Shown piece by piece: positions 31,927 through 39,174 of a DNA stretch of 64,000 nucleotides. Within the stretch, counting starts at the first letter, position 1. Every line of letters starts with the position of its first letter. A model generated the notes under the pieces. That model searched no databases. It saw only the letters and a list, made by a program, of their open reading frames with translations, and had not been told where the DNA came from. The stretch covers positions 1,364,001-1,428,000 of the forward strand of contig NZ_RQJW01000003.1 of assembly GCF_004028635.1 (NCBI RefSeq), given 5' to 3'. This DNA comes from Streptomyces cyaneus (GTDB lineage: Bacteria; Actinomycetota; Actinomycetes; Streptomycetales; Streptomycetaceae). Both the position numbers and the translations under genes were made by a program.

Positions 31927-33075
31927 GTGAGCGACGGTCACGCGCACGGGCACCACGCCCACCACGACGATCACGGGCACTCGCACGAGCACCATGACGA
32001 TCACGGGCAGACACACGACCACCACGAGCACCCACACCGGCACCCACACGGGCACAGGCACGGGCACCCGCACACCACCCACACCCCGTCACCCCTCCGC
32101 CACCGCCTCGCCCACCTCCTCAAACCCCACTCCCACGAGACGGCCGACAAGCTCGACTCCGCCCTGGAGTCCTCGGCCCGCGGCATGCGTGCGCTGTGGG
32201 TCTCGCTGGCGGTGCTCGGCGTGACGGCGCTCGCTCAGGCGGTCGTGGTGGTCGCCTCCGGTTCGGTGGCGCTGCTCGGCGACACGGTGCACAACACGGC
32301 GGACGCGCTGACCGCCGTACCGCTCGGGATCGCCTTCATACTGGGCCGGCGCGCGGCGACGCGTCGCTTCACGTACGGCTACGGGCGGGCCGAGGACCTC
32401 GCGGGCATCGTCATCGTGCTGACGATCGCCGCGTCCGCGGCCTTCGCGGCGTGGACGGCCGTCGACCGCCTCCTCGATCCGCGGCCGGTGGAGCAGATAC
32501 CGGCCGTCGCCGTGGCCGCGGTCGTCGGGTTCGCGGGCAACGAGTGGGTGGCCCGCTACCGGATCCGGGTCGGCCGGGCGATCGGCTCGGCCGCGCTCGT
32601 CGCGGACGGACTGCATGCCCGTACGGACGGATTCACCTCACTGGCCGTCCTGTTGAGCGCGGGCGGCGCGGCGCTGGGCTGGCAACTCGCGGACCCGATC
32701 GTGGGGTTGGCGATCACGGCCGCGATCGTGCTGGTGCTGCGGGACGCGGCGCGCGAGGTGTTCCGGCGGGTGATGGACGCCGTGGACCCGGCCCTCGTGG
32801 ACCGGGCCGAGCAGGCGCTGCGGGAGGTCGCGGGCGTACGCGAGGTCGGCGAGCTGCGGCTGCGCTGGATCGGGCACCGGCTGCGCGCCGAGGTGGCGGT
32901 CGTCGTGGACGGCGAGGCGACGGTACGGCAGGCGCACGCCATCGCGGTCGACGCCGAACACGCCCTGCTGCATGCCGTGCCCCGGCTCACCGCGGCCCTC
33001 GTCCACGCCGACCCGGCACCGGCGCCGGGCGAGGCGGATCCGCATCTCGCCCTGGCGCACCACACCGCGGCCTGA
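31927..33075 (+). CDS. Cation diffusion facilitator exporter (zinc-type)
   Basis: This 382-residue membrane protein has an N-terminal cytoplasmic tail extremely rich in histidine (about 30 His in 60 residues). Six membrane spans and a C-terminal metal-sensing domain follow. The transport site shows twice: LGDTVHNTADAL in span 2 and ADGLHARTDGFTSL in span 5 (HxxxD in each), the pattern of Zn-exporting CDFs. GTG at 31927 follows AGAAGGGG; an earlier GTG at 31882 could be used if the transcript is leaderless. It is paired with a divergent ArsR sensor. Likely substrate zinc, possibly cobalt or nickel. Confidence 0.92.
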   Translation: MSDGHAHGHHAHHDDHGHSHEHHDDHGQTHDHHEHPHRHPHGHRHGHPHTTHTPSPLRHRLAHLLKPHSHETADKLDSALESSARGMRALWVSLAVLGVTALAQAVVVVASGSVALLGDTVHNTADALTAVPLGIAFILGRRAATRRFTYGYGRAEDLAGIVIVLTIAASAAFAAWTAVDRLLDPRPVEQIPAVAVAAVVGFAGNEWVARYRIRVGRAIGSAALVADGLHARTDGFTSLAVLLSAGGAALGWQLADPIVGLAITAAIVLVLRDAAREVFRRVMDAVDPALVDRAEQALREVAGVREVGELRLRWIGHRLRAEVAVVVDGEATVRQAHAIAVDAEHALLHAVPRLTAALVHADPAPAPGEADPHLALAHHTAA

Positions 33076-33077
33076 AC

Positions 33078-33635
33078 TCAGGCGACGCCGAGCCCCTCCA
33101 GTACGACCGCCCCCGGCAGCTCGGCGAACGCCTTGCCCGGCACCAGCAGTTTGCCGCGCCGGCGCCCGCTGCCGACCAGGACGTACGGGAGGTCGACGAC
33201 GGCCGAGTCCACCAGTACCGGCCAGCCCTCGGGCAGTCCGATCGGGGTGATGCCGCCGTACTCCATGCCGGTCTCGCCGGTCGCCGTGTCCATCGAGGCG
33301 AACGACGCCTTGCGGGCGCCGAGTTGGCGGCGTACGACGCCGTTCACGTCGACCCGGGTGGTGGAGAGCACCACGCACGCGGCCAGCGTCGTCTCGCCGC
33401 CGCGCTTGCCCGCGACGACGACGCAGTTCGCGGACTGCTCGAGCAGTTCCTGCCCGTAGTGCTCCACGAAGACGGCGGTGTCGGCCCACTGCGGGTCGGT
33501 CTCGACATAGACGAGCTGGTCGGCGGGGACGCTGCCGCTCCAGTGGCGTACGGCGTCGGCGACCGGGCGGGTGAGTTCGTCGAGGCAGTCGGGGGCCGGG
33601 GTGGCGTTGTCGAAGTGTCCGATGGGTGCGTCCAT
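33078..33635 (-). CDS. YbaK/EbsC-type aminoacyl-tRNA deacylase domain protein
   Basis: The protein is 185 residues, single YbaK domain: VVVAGKRGGETTLAACVVLS, GARKASFASMDTATGETGME with the conserved lysine and the following YGGITPIGLP, and DLPYVLVGSGRRRGKLLVP. The family removes wrongly attached amino acids from tRNA (Cys-tRNA-Pro, Ala-tRNA-Pro and similar). ATG at 33635 is the first start. It lies downstream of the XRE-cupin gene on the same strand, 43 bases apart, and its end is two bases from the convergent CDF end. Confidence 0.88.
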   Translation of the reverse strand: MDAPIGHFDNATPAPDCLDELTRPVADAVRHWSGSVPADQLVYVETDPQWADTAVFVEHYGQELLEQSANCVVVAGKRGGETTLAACVVLSTTRVDVNGVVRRQLGARKASFASMDTATGETGMEYGGITPIGLPEGWPVLVDSAVVDLPYVLVGSGRRRGKLLVPGKAFAELPGAVVLEGLGVA

Positions 33636-33678
33636 GAGCGCACGCTAACAGCACCTGACCGGCCCTCGACCGGGCATC

Positions 33679-34251
33679 TCAGCGGACGGGCGGCACCGAC
33701 ACCGCGAGCACCCACTCCGTCGGGGCGTCGCTCTGATTGCCGTACGTGTGCGGGGCGTTGGCCTCGAAGGTGGCGCTCGCACCGGCCGGGACGCGGTACT
33801 GCTCGCCCTCGACGGTGAGGGTCAGCTCGCCCGCCGTGACGTGGACGATCTCGAAGGTGCCGACGGGGTGCGGGTCCGAGCTGCTGCTCTCGCCCGGCAT
33901 CAGCCGCCACTCCCACATCTCCAGCGGGCCCGGCGCCTCGGTGCCCGCGAGGAGCCGGCTGTAGCTACCCGCGTCGGTGTGCCAGAGCCGTACCACCTGG
34001 TCGGCCGAGACGACGCGCACCTTCGGGCCCTGCTCGTAGTCCAGCAGGGTGGTGATGCTGATCCCGAGCGCGTCGCCGATCTTGATCACCGTGCCGAGGC
34101 TCGGGTTGGTGCGCGCCTGCTCGATCTGGATGAGCATGCCGCGGCTGACGCCGGCCCTGGCCGCGAGCACGTCCAGGGTGAAGCCGCGCACCGCCCGCCA
34201 GTGCTTGACGTTGCGCGCCAGGGACTGGGTCAGCAGGTCGAGGTCCGCCAC
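33679..34251 (-). CDS. XRE family regulator with cupin sensor domain
   Basis: This 190-residue protein has two domains. An N-terminal XRE helix-turn-helix (about 10-70) reads GFTLDVLAARAGVSRGMLIQ and IEQARTNPSLGTVIKIGDAL. A C-terminal cupin-2 barrel (about 110-185) includes HPVGTFEIVHVTAGELTLTV and GASATFEANAPHTYGN. Such proteins repress genes for uptake or breakdown of small molecules. GTG at 34251. It is divergent from an EamA exporter, and a long inverted repeat (34333-34379) lies just before the EamA start, suggesting it controls the exporter. Confidence 0.9.
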   Translation of the reverse strand: MADLDLLTQSLARNVKHWRAVRGFTLDVLAARAGVSRGMLIQIEQARTNPSLGTVIKIGDALGISITTLLDYEQGPKVRVVSADQVVRLWHTDAGSYSRLLAGTEAPGPLEMWEWRLMPGESSSSDPHPVGTFEIVHVTAGELTLTVEGEQYRVPAGASATFEANAPHTYGNQSDAPTEWVLAVSVPPVR

Positions 34252-34332
34252 ATTCCGTCCATCGTTCCGGAGCCAAAAGAGAGGTCAAGAGAGGGGCCAA
34301 AACTAGGGTCAAATATTCTGGATGACAGGGTC

Positions 34333-34379
34333 CAGTTCACTGCACTACGGTGAGGTGCACCCCATCGTGCACCGAACTG
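34333..34379. promoter_or_regulatory. Inverted repeat between XRE-cupin and EamA genes
   Basis: CAGTTCACTGCAC (34333-34345) and GTGCACCGAACTG (34367-34379) are 13-bp inverted arms matching at 11 positions, separated by 21 bases. A further GTGCACC copy (34356-34362) lies between. This is immediately upstream of the EamA start at 34395, so it would cover its promoter. Likely site of the XRE-cupin protein. Confidence 0.65.
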
Positions 34380-34394
34380 TACTGCGAGGCATCC

Positions 34395-35252
34395 GTGACA
34401 GCACTCTTCGCCCTGGCCACCAGCCTGCTGTGGGGGCTGGCCGACTTCGGCGGCGGACTGCTGACCCGGCGCACCCCGGCGCTCACGGTGGTGGTGGTCT
34501 CGCAGGCGATCGCCGCGGCCGTGCTCGGCGTGATCGTGGTGGCCACCGGCGGCTGGAGTGAGGCCGGTGACCAGTTGTGGTTCGCGGTCGCCGCCGGCGT
34601 GGTGGGCCCGGTCGCCCTGCTCTGCTTCTACAAGGCGCTCGCACTGGGCCCGATGGGCGTGGTCTCCCCGCTCGGCACGGTGGGAGTGGCGGTCCCGGTC
34701 GGCGTGGGCCTCTTCGTCGGAGAGCGGCCCGGCCTGATGCAGGTCGCGGGGATCGCGGTCGCCGTGCTCGGCGTCGTGCTGGCGGGCGGACCGCAGCTGC
34801 GGGGCGCGCCGGTACAGCGGCAGGCCATCCTGCTCACGCTGGTCGCGGCGTTCGGCTTCGGCACGGTGTTCGCGCTGATCGCGGAGGCGTCGACCACCAT
34901 CACCGGCCTGTTCCTCGCGCTCTTCGTCCAGCGCGTGGTGAACGTCGCGGCGGGCGGCCTCGCGCTGTACGTCTCCGTGCGGCGGGGCGGCACCGCTCTC
35001 CCGGACGGCGGCTTCCCCTGGCGCACGCTGCCGGCGCTCGCCTTCGTCGGCCTCGCCGATGTCGCGGCGAACGGCACCTATGTGGTCGCCGCCCACCACG
35101 GCCCGGTCACCGTGGCCGCCGTACTCGCCTCGCTCTACCCGGTGGTGACCGCCCTGGCCGCGCGCGGCATCCTCAGGGAGCGATTGCAGGCGGTGCAGGC
35201 CGCGGGTGCGGGGCTCGCACTGGTCGGCACTGTGCTGCTGGCGACCGGCTGA
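34395..35252 (+). CDS. EamA/DMT family transporter
   Basis: The protein is 285 residues with ten predicted membrane spans in two EamA halves. The repeat end motif shows in both halves as LGPMGVVSPLGTVGVAVPVG and HGPVTVAAVLASLYPVVTAL, each followed by the glutamate-bearing GERPG or RERLQ loop. GTG at 34395 has GAGG at good spacing. Family members export amino acids, nucleosides or drugs. Adjacent to the divergent XRE-cupin regulator that probably controls it. It ends one base from the convergent acyltransferase stop. Confidence 0.9.
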   Translation: MTALFALATSLLWGLADFGGGLLTRRTPALTVVVVSQAIAAAVLGVIVVATGGWSEAGDQLWFAVAAGVVGPVALLCFYKALALGPMGVVSPLGTVGVAVPVGVGLFVGERPGLMQVAGIAVAVLGVVLAGGPQLRGAPVQRQAILLTLVAAFGFGTVFALIAEASTTITGLFLALFVQRVVNVAAGGLALYVSVRRGGTALPDGGFPWRTLPALAFVGLADVAANGTYVVAAHHGPVTVAAVLASLYPVVTALAARGILRERLQAVQAAGAGLALVGTVLLATG

Positions 35253-35253
35253 C

Positions 35254-36084
35254 TCAGGACTCCGCGTCCACCTGGGCCAGTCGAGCAGCCGCTTCCTCGT
35301 CCAGCTCGGCCAGCTTCGCCGCCGTCTCCTCGTCCAGCTCGGCCAGCGCCTGCAGCTGCTCGGGGGTGACTCCGTCGGGGATCGGAACCGGCGCAGGGGT
35401 CCGCAGCGGCGGCTGCCAGCCGTCGTCGGGCGTCCAGCGCCGTACGACACGGGCGGGCGCCCCCGCCACGACCGCGTGATCGGGCACCACGCCCCGGACC
35501 ACCGCACCGGCCGCGACCACCACGTTCCGCCCGATCCGCGCGCCGGGCAGGATCACGGCCCCGGTGCCGATCCAGCACCCCGGGCCGATCTCGACCGGTT
35601 CCATCCGCGGCCACTGCTTGCCGATGGGCTCGTGGGGATCGTCGTAGGAGTGGTTCGTGGATGTGACGTAGACGTACGGCCCGAAGTAGCAGTCGCTGCC
35701 GATGGTGACCGTCGTGTCGGCGATGACATGGCTGCCGCGGCCCAGCACGACGCCGTCCCCGATGCGCAGGATCGGCTCCGGGCCGAGGTCGAGGTCGGGC
35801 ATCAGACCGGCGGTCAGCGTCACCTGCTCGCCGACGATGCAGTGGGAGCCGAGGTGGATCCAGGGTTCGCCGAAGACGGTACCGAGCGGGAAGGCGAGGC
35901 GAGTGGCTTCGCCGATCGAGCCGAAGTGGAATCGGCCGGGGTTTTCGGCGGTCACCGAACCCGTGCGCTGCGCCCAGGCCCAGCCCGCGTGGACGGCGCG
36001 CTGCGTGAGGCTGCGCCGCCAGGACGAGAACGTGTTCTTGCGCTTGAGCACCCGCTTACCGTACTGAGCGTTCGGCTCCCTCAT
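35254..36084 (-). CDS. Hexapeptide-repeat acyltransferase (left-handed beta-helix)
   Basis: The protein is 276 residues. The central part is a left-handed beta-helix of hexapeptide repeats (GSHCIVGEQVTLTAGL, GDGVVLGRGSHVIADTTVTI, GPGCWIGTGAVILPGARIGR). It carries the acetyltransferase active-site region TSTNHSYDDP with the catalytic histidine near residue 145. The C-terminal tail is acidic, with three near-repeats of ELDEETAAKL. It belongs with WcaF/maltose-acetyltransferase-like enzymes; the acceptor is unknown. ATG at 36084 begins MREPNAQYGKR. It is divergent from the gamma-carbonic-anhydrase-like gene 77 bases away. Confidence 0.85.
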   Translation of the reverse strand: MREPNAQYGKRVLKRKNTFSSWRRSLTQRAVHAGWAWAQRTGSVTAENPGRFHFGSIGEATRLAFPLGTVFGEPWIHLGSHCIVGEQVTLTAGLMPDLDLGPEPILRIGDGVVLGRGSHVIADTTVTIGSDCYFGPYVYVTSTNHSYDDPHEPIGKQWPRMEPVEIGPGCWIGTGAVILPGARIGRNVVVAAGAVVRGVVPDHAVVAGAPARVVRRWTPDDGWQPPLRTPAPVPIPDGVTPEQLQALAELDEETAAKLAELDEEAAARLAQVDAES

Positions 36085-36161
36085 GCGGTCGAGGGCCTGT
36101 GATCTTCGCCCCACCGGGTGTCGTACGGTTCGTCTACGACGTCGGCGGCAAGGAGAGGGCA

Positions 36162-36692
36162 ATGACGCACAAGGCGCTGGTCATGGGTATCGGGGGCAGG
36201 GAACCGAAGATCGACGAGGCTGCGTTCGTGGCGCCGACGTCGTCGGTGATCGGGGACGTGACGCTTCAGGCGGGGGCCAGTGTCTGGTACGGCGCGGTGG
36301 TCCGGGGTGACGTGGAACGGATCTCCGTCGGGGCCCAGTCCAATATCCAGGACAACTGCACGCTGCATGCCGACCCCGGGTTCCCGGTGACCATCGGGGA
36401 GAGGGTGTCGGTCGGTCACAATGCCGTGGTGCATGGGGCGACTGTCGGGGACGACTGCCTCATCGGGATGGGGGCGACTGTGCTGAACGGTGCCGTGATC
36501 GGTGCCGGGTCTCTGGTGGCCGCGCAGGCGTTGGTGCCGCAGGGGATGCAGGTGCCGCCCGGGTCGCTTGTGGCGGGGGTGCCGGCGAAGGTCAGGCGGC
36601 CTCTGAGCGAGGAAGAGCAGCAGGGCGTCACCCTCAACGGAACCATGTATGCCGAGTTGGCGAAGGCTCATCGGGAAGAGCACGGGGAGTAA
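36162..36692 (+). CDS. Gamma-carbonic anhydrase family protein
   Basis: The protein is 176 residues with the CaiE/PaaY-type left-handed beta-helix. The three zinc histidines of gamma carbonic anhydrases are in place: H69 (NIQDNCTLHAD), H86 and H91 (SVGHNAVVHGA). The acidic loop of the archaeal Cam enzyme is absent, as in most bacterial homologues, which often show no or weak hydratase activity. AAGGAG lies seven bases before ATG 36162. It stands next to another beta-helix protein on the opposite strand. Confidence 0.9.
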   Translation: MTHKALVMGIGGREPKIDEAAFVAPTSSVIGDVTLQAGASVWYGAVVRGDVERISVGAQSNIQDNCTLHADPGFPVTIGERVSVGHNAVVHGATVGDDCLIGMGATVLNGAVIGAGSLVAAQALVPQGMQVPPGSLVAGVPAKVRRPLSEEEQQGVTLNGTMYAELAKAHREEHGE

Positions 36693-36718
36693 GGCTGTGT
36701 GCGGTCTGCGGGCCGCAT

Positions 36719-36758
36719 GTGGCTGGTCGCGCAGTTCCCCGCGCCCCTTGAGGGCGCC
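36719..36758 (-). repeat. Hairpin repeat element, copy 1
   Basis: Read on the minus strand, this segment is a GCGCCC-TCAAG-GGGCGC hairpin followed by CGGGGAACTGCGCGACCAGC. It is nearly identical over 40 bases to 45220-45259. It lies between the convergent gamma-carbonic anhydrase and DedA genes, where it could also end transcription. This sequence is, to my knowledge, dispersed in many copies in Streptomyces chromosomes. Confidence 0.8.
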
Positions 36759-37403
36759 TCAGTCCCCGGCAGGAACAGGTTCCGGTTCCGGCTGTGCGGG
36801 CTGCGCCTTCTTCGCCTTGCGCTTGATGATCAGCATCGATGTCAGGCCGATCAGGACCGCCGCGACCAGGCCCAGCCACGAGAAGCGCTTCAGCCAGGAC
36901 TCGGCGACCACTCCTACGTAGTAGATGACCGCGGTCGTGCCGCCCGCCCAGAGGATGCCGCCGAAGACGTTGGCGATGAGGAACTTCCAGTACGGCATCC
37001 GCAGGACGCCCGCGAGGGGGCCGGCGAAGATGCGCAGGAGGGCGACGAAGCGGCCGAAGAAGACGGCCCACATGCCCCACTTCTGGAAGGAGCGCTCGGC
37101 CGTGGCGATGTGGCCTTCGCTGAAGTGCTTGGGGAATTTCCCGCCCAGCCAGGCCAGGAGTGGGCGGCCGCCCTTGCGGCCGATGGCGTAGCCGATGGAG
37201 TCGCCGATGATCGCGCCCGCGGTCGCGCAGGCGCCGAGTACGAAGGGGTTGATCTCACCGTGCTGTGAGGCGAGCAGCGCCGAGGAGACCAGGATGATCT
37301 CGCCGGGCAGCGGGATGCCCAGGCTTTCCAGGCCGATGACCACGCCGACCAGCAGATAGATGGCGAGCGGGGGCACCGTTTCGAGCCATTCCTGGACGTG
37401 CAA
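36759..37403 (-). CDS. DedA family membrane protein
   Basis: This 214-residue polytopic membrane protein has the DedA signature ESLGIPLPGEIILVSSALLA near residue 26 and the later FFGRFVALLRIFAGPLAG with the conserved arginines. DedA proteins are now linked to lipid (undecaprenyl phosphate or phosphatidylethanolamine) flipping and to membrane homeostasis. A TTG at 37403 preceded by GAGGAA gives the best start. The tail is lysine-rich then proline/glutamate-rich. Confidence 0.9.
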   Translation of the reverse strand: MHVQEWLETVPPLAIYLLVGVVIGLESLGIPLPGEIILVSSALLASQHGEINPFVLGACATAGAIIGDSIGYAIGRKGGRPLLAWLGGKFPKHFSEGHIATAERSFQKWGMWAVFFGRFVALLRIFAGPLAGVLRMPYWKFLIANVFGGILWAGGTTAVIYYVGVVAESWLKRFSWLGLVAAVLIGLTSMLIIKRKAKKAQPAQPEPEPVPAGD

Positions 37404-37439
37404 CGCCGCTTCCTCCCATGTACTGAACGCTGTGTTCCC

Positions 37440-37467
37440 GGCGCACGCTCGGCTGTGAGCGTGCGCC
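37440..37467 (-). terminator. Hairpin terminator after the carboxylesterase
   Basis: GGCGCACGCTC pairs perfectly over 11 bases with GAGCGTGCGCC around a GGCTGT loop, nine bases after the stop at 37476. Confidence 0.75.
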
Positions 37468-37475
37468 GGGGAAGC

Positions 37476-39032
37476 CTACCCGCTCTGTGTGACGGTCTCC
37501 GAGTCCCAGAGGTTGCACTGGTGCTCACCGTGAGCAGTGCTGCTCGGCACGTTCCCGCCGGCGGACACTGTGCGCAGTGTCAGCACCGTCCCCGGCCGGG
37601 TCGGCATCGTGGGCTGGCCGGCGGCCCGCGGCACCCCGTCCCGGACGAAGGAGCCCCAGTACTGGATCATCTGCCGCGACAGCGTCCGCTGCTCGGCGTT
37701 CAGCGGTGACTGAAGGCCGAAGTGCTTGAAGAGGTACTGCACCTCGTTGACGTGGGTCGCGCCGAAGTCGAAGTCGGTGCCGAGGTTGCGCAGGGAGGCG
37801 AAGGGCGGGGAGGTGCGGTCGGCGAACTCGTACGCGTAGACCTTGCCTCGTCCGGCGAGCGCGCCGTCGAGGCGGAGGGCCGGGCAGGCGAACAACTGAT
37901 CGCCCTGAGCCGTGGCGTACGCGATGGTCGGGGAGGGGTACGACGGCAGGGGGTAGCGCGCGAGCGCCTCGTCGCCGTAGTCCGTGCGCATGACCGTGGG
38001 GTACTGGTCGGCGGTGAGCGGGGTGCCGTTCAGGTCGAAACGGGCGAAGGCGAACAGCCGTCCCTCGTCCTGGTTGGCCCCGTTCATGACCGGCACGCCG
38101 GCTGCGGCCCCCTGTGCGAAGGCCTCCTGCGGCTGCCTCGGCAGGAAGGCGCCGCCGGTCACCGGCCCCCAGTCGAAGGCGCCCTGGGCGGCCAGGATCT
38201 CGGCGGCCGGCTTGGCGCGCAGACAGGCCAGGTCGGCACAGCCGAGCTGCTGCGCGAAGGCGGCACCCTGCGCCACGGCCGTCTCGTGCGTACGCGCAGC
38301 GCAGTCGTCGTACGCCCCGCTCTGGATGATCCCCGCCCGGAACAACCCCTTGGCCTTCGGCGAGGCCAGCTGGGTGCAGACCGAGCGGCCGCCCGCCGAC
38401 TCGCCGGCGATGGTCACGCGGCCGGGGTCGCCGCCGAAAGGGTCGATATTGGCGCGCACCCAGCGCAGTGCTGCCTGCTGGTCGAGCATGCCGAAGTTGC
38501 CGGAGACCCTGTCGGGTGCCTCGCCGTCGAGGCCTGCCGTCGCGAGGAAGCCCATCGCGCCGAGGCGGTAGTTGACGGTCACGACGACAGTGCCGGTCTG
38601 CCGTGCGAAGGTGTCCGGGACGACGTCCTGACCGGCCCCGGCGGTCAGGCCCCCGCCGTGGAACCAGACCAGTACGGCCCGGCGTGCGGCGCCTTCGGGG
38701 ACATACACATTGAGGCCGAGACAGTCCTCGGTGTGGCTGGGCTGCTCATAGCCGGGGTCCCAACTCGCGCTCTGCACACACTTGTTGCCGAATTCCCCTG
38801 TCGTACGCACTCCCTGCCAGGGCCGGACCGGCCGCGGCTCCTTCCAGCGGAGCTTTCCGACGGGCGGCTCGGCGTAGGGGATGCCGAGGAACTGCCGTCC
38901 CTCGGCGGTGGTTTCGCCTCTCACCCAGCCCGCTTCGGTGCGGACGACAGGGGGGTCGGCGGCCTGCGCGGGTACGGGAGTGATGAGCGCGGCCGCGAGG
39001 GCCAACAGTGCGACGGACATACGACGTATCAC
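37476..39032 (-). CDS. Secreted type-B carboxylesterase/lipase
   Basis: The protein is 518 residues with a Sec signal peptide (MSVALLALAAALITPVPAQA, cleaved near residue 25). The alpha/beta-hydrolase core has the oxyanion motif VWFHGGGLTAG (about 123-133) and nucleophile S212 in AGESAGG. The acid and histidine follow later in the type-B order (GHEQ is not obvious, but AHGEHQCNLW near the end may hold the histidine). The paired cysteines at C85 and C104 (CVQSAS and EDCLGLNVY) match the conserved first disulphide. GGAGG lies seven bases before the GTG. Natural substrates unknown. Confidence 0.88.
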   Translation of the reverse strand: MIRRMSVALLALAAALITPVPAQAADPPVVRTEAGWVRGETTAEGRQFLGIPYAEPPVGKLRWKEPRPVRPWQGVRTTGEFGNKCVQSASWDPGYEQPSHTEDCLGLNVYVPEGAARRAVLVWFHGGGLTAGAGQDVVPDTFARQTGTVVVTVNYRLGAMGFLATAGLDGEAPDRVSGNFGMLDQQAALRWVRANIDPFGGDPGRVTIAGESAGGRSVCTQLASPKAKGLFRAGIIQSGAYDDCAARTHETAVAQGAAFAQQLGCADLACLRAKPAAEILAAQGAFDWGPVTGGAFLPRQPQEAFAQGAAAGVPVMNGANQDEGRLFAFARFDLNGTPLTADQYPTVMRTDYGDEALARYPLPSYPSPTIAYATAQGDQLFACPALRLDGALAGRGKVYAYEFADRTSPPFASLRNLGTDFDFGATHVNEVQYLFKHFGLQSPLNAEQRTLSRQMIQYWGSFVRDGVPRAAGQPTMPTRPGTVLTLRTVSAGGNVPSSTAHGEHQCNLWDSETVTQSG

Positions 39033-39136
39033 CGGTCCACCTCCAGCTGCTGTATGCGGCGGGAAAACTATGAGCGCCGGTGACTCGTGTCAATGAAGTG
39101 AACGAGAAACGGCTGAATGGCGCCAAGAGTCGAAGG

Positions 39137-39163
39137 AGGGGCCACCCCGGCGGAGTGGCCCCT
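39137..39163 (-). terminator. Hairpin terminator after the sigma-like/ricin gene
   Basis: AGGGGCCAC and GTGGCCCCT are perfect inverted 9-bp arms around a nine-base loop, 12 bases downstream of the stop at 39175. Confidence 0.65.
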
Positions 39164-39174
39164 GAGCTCCATGA

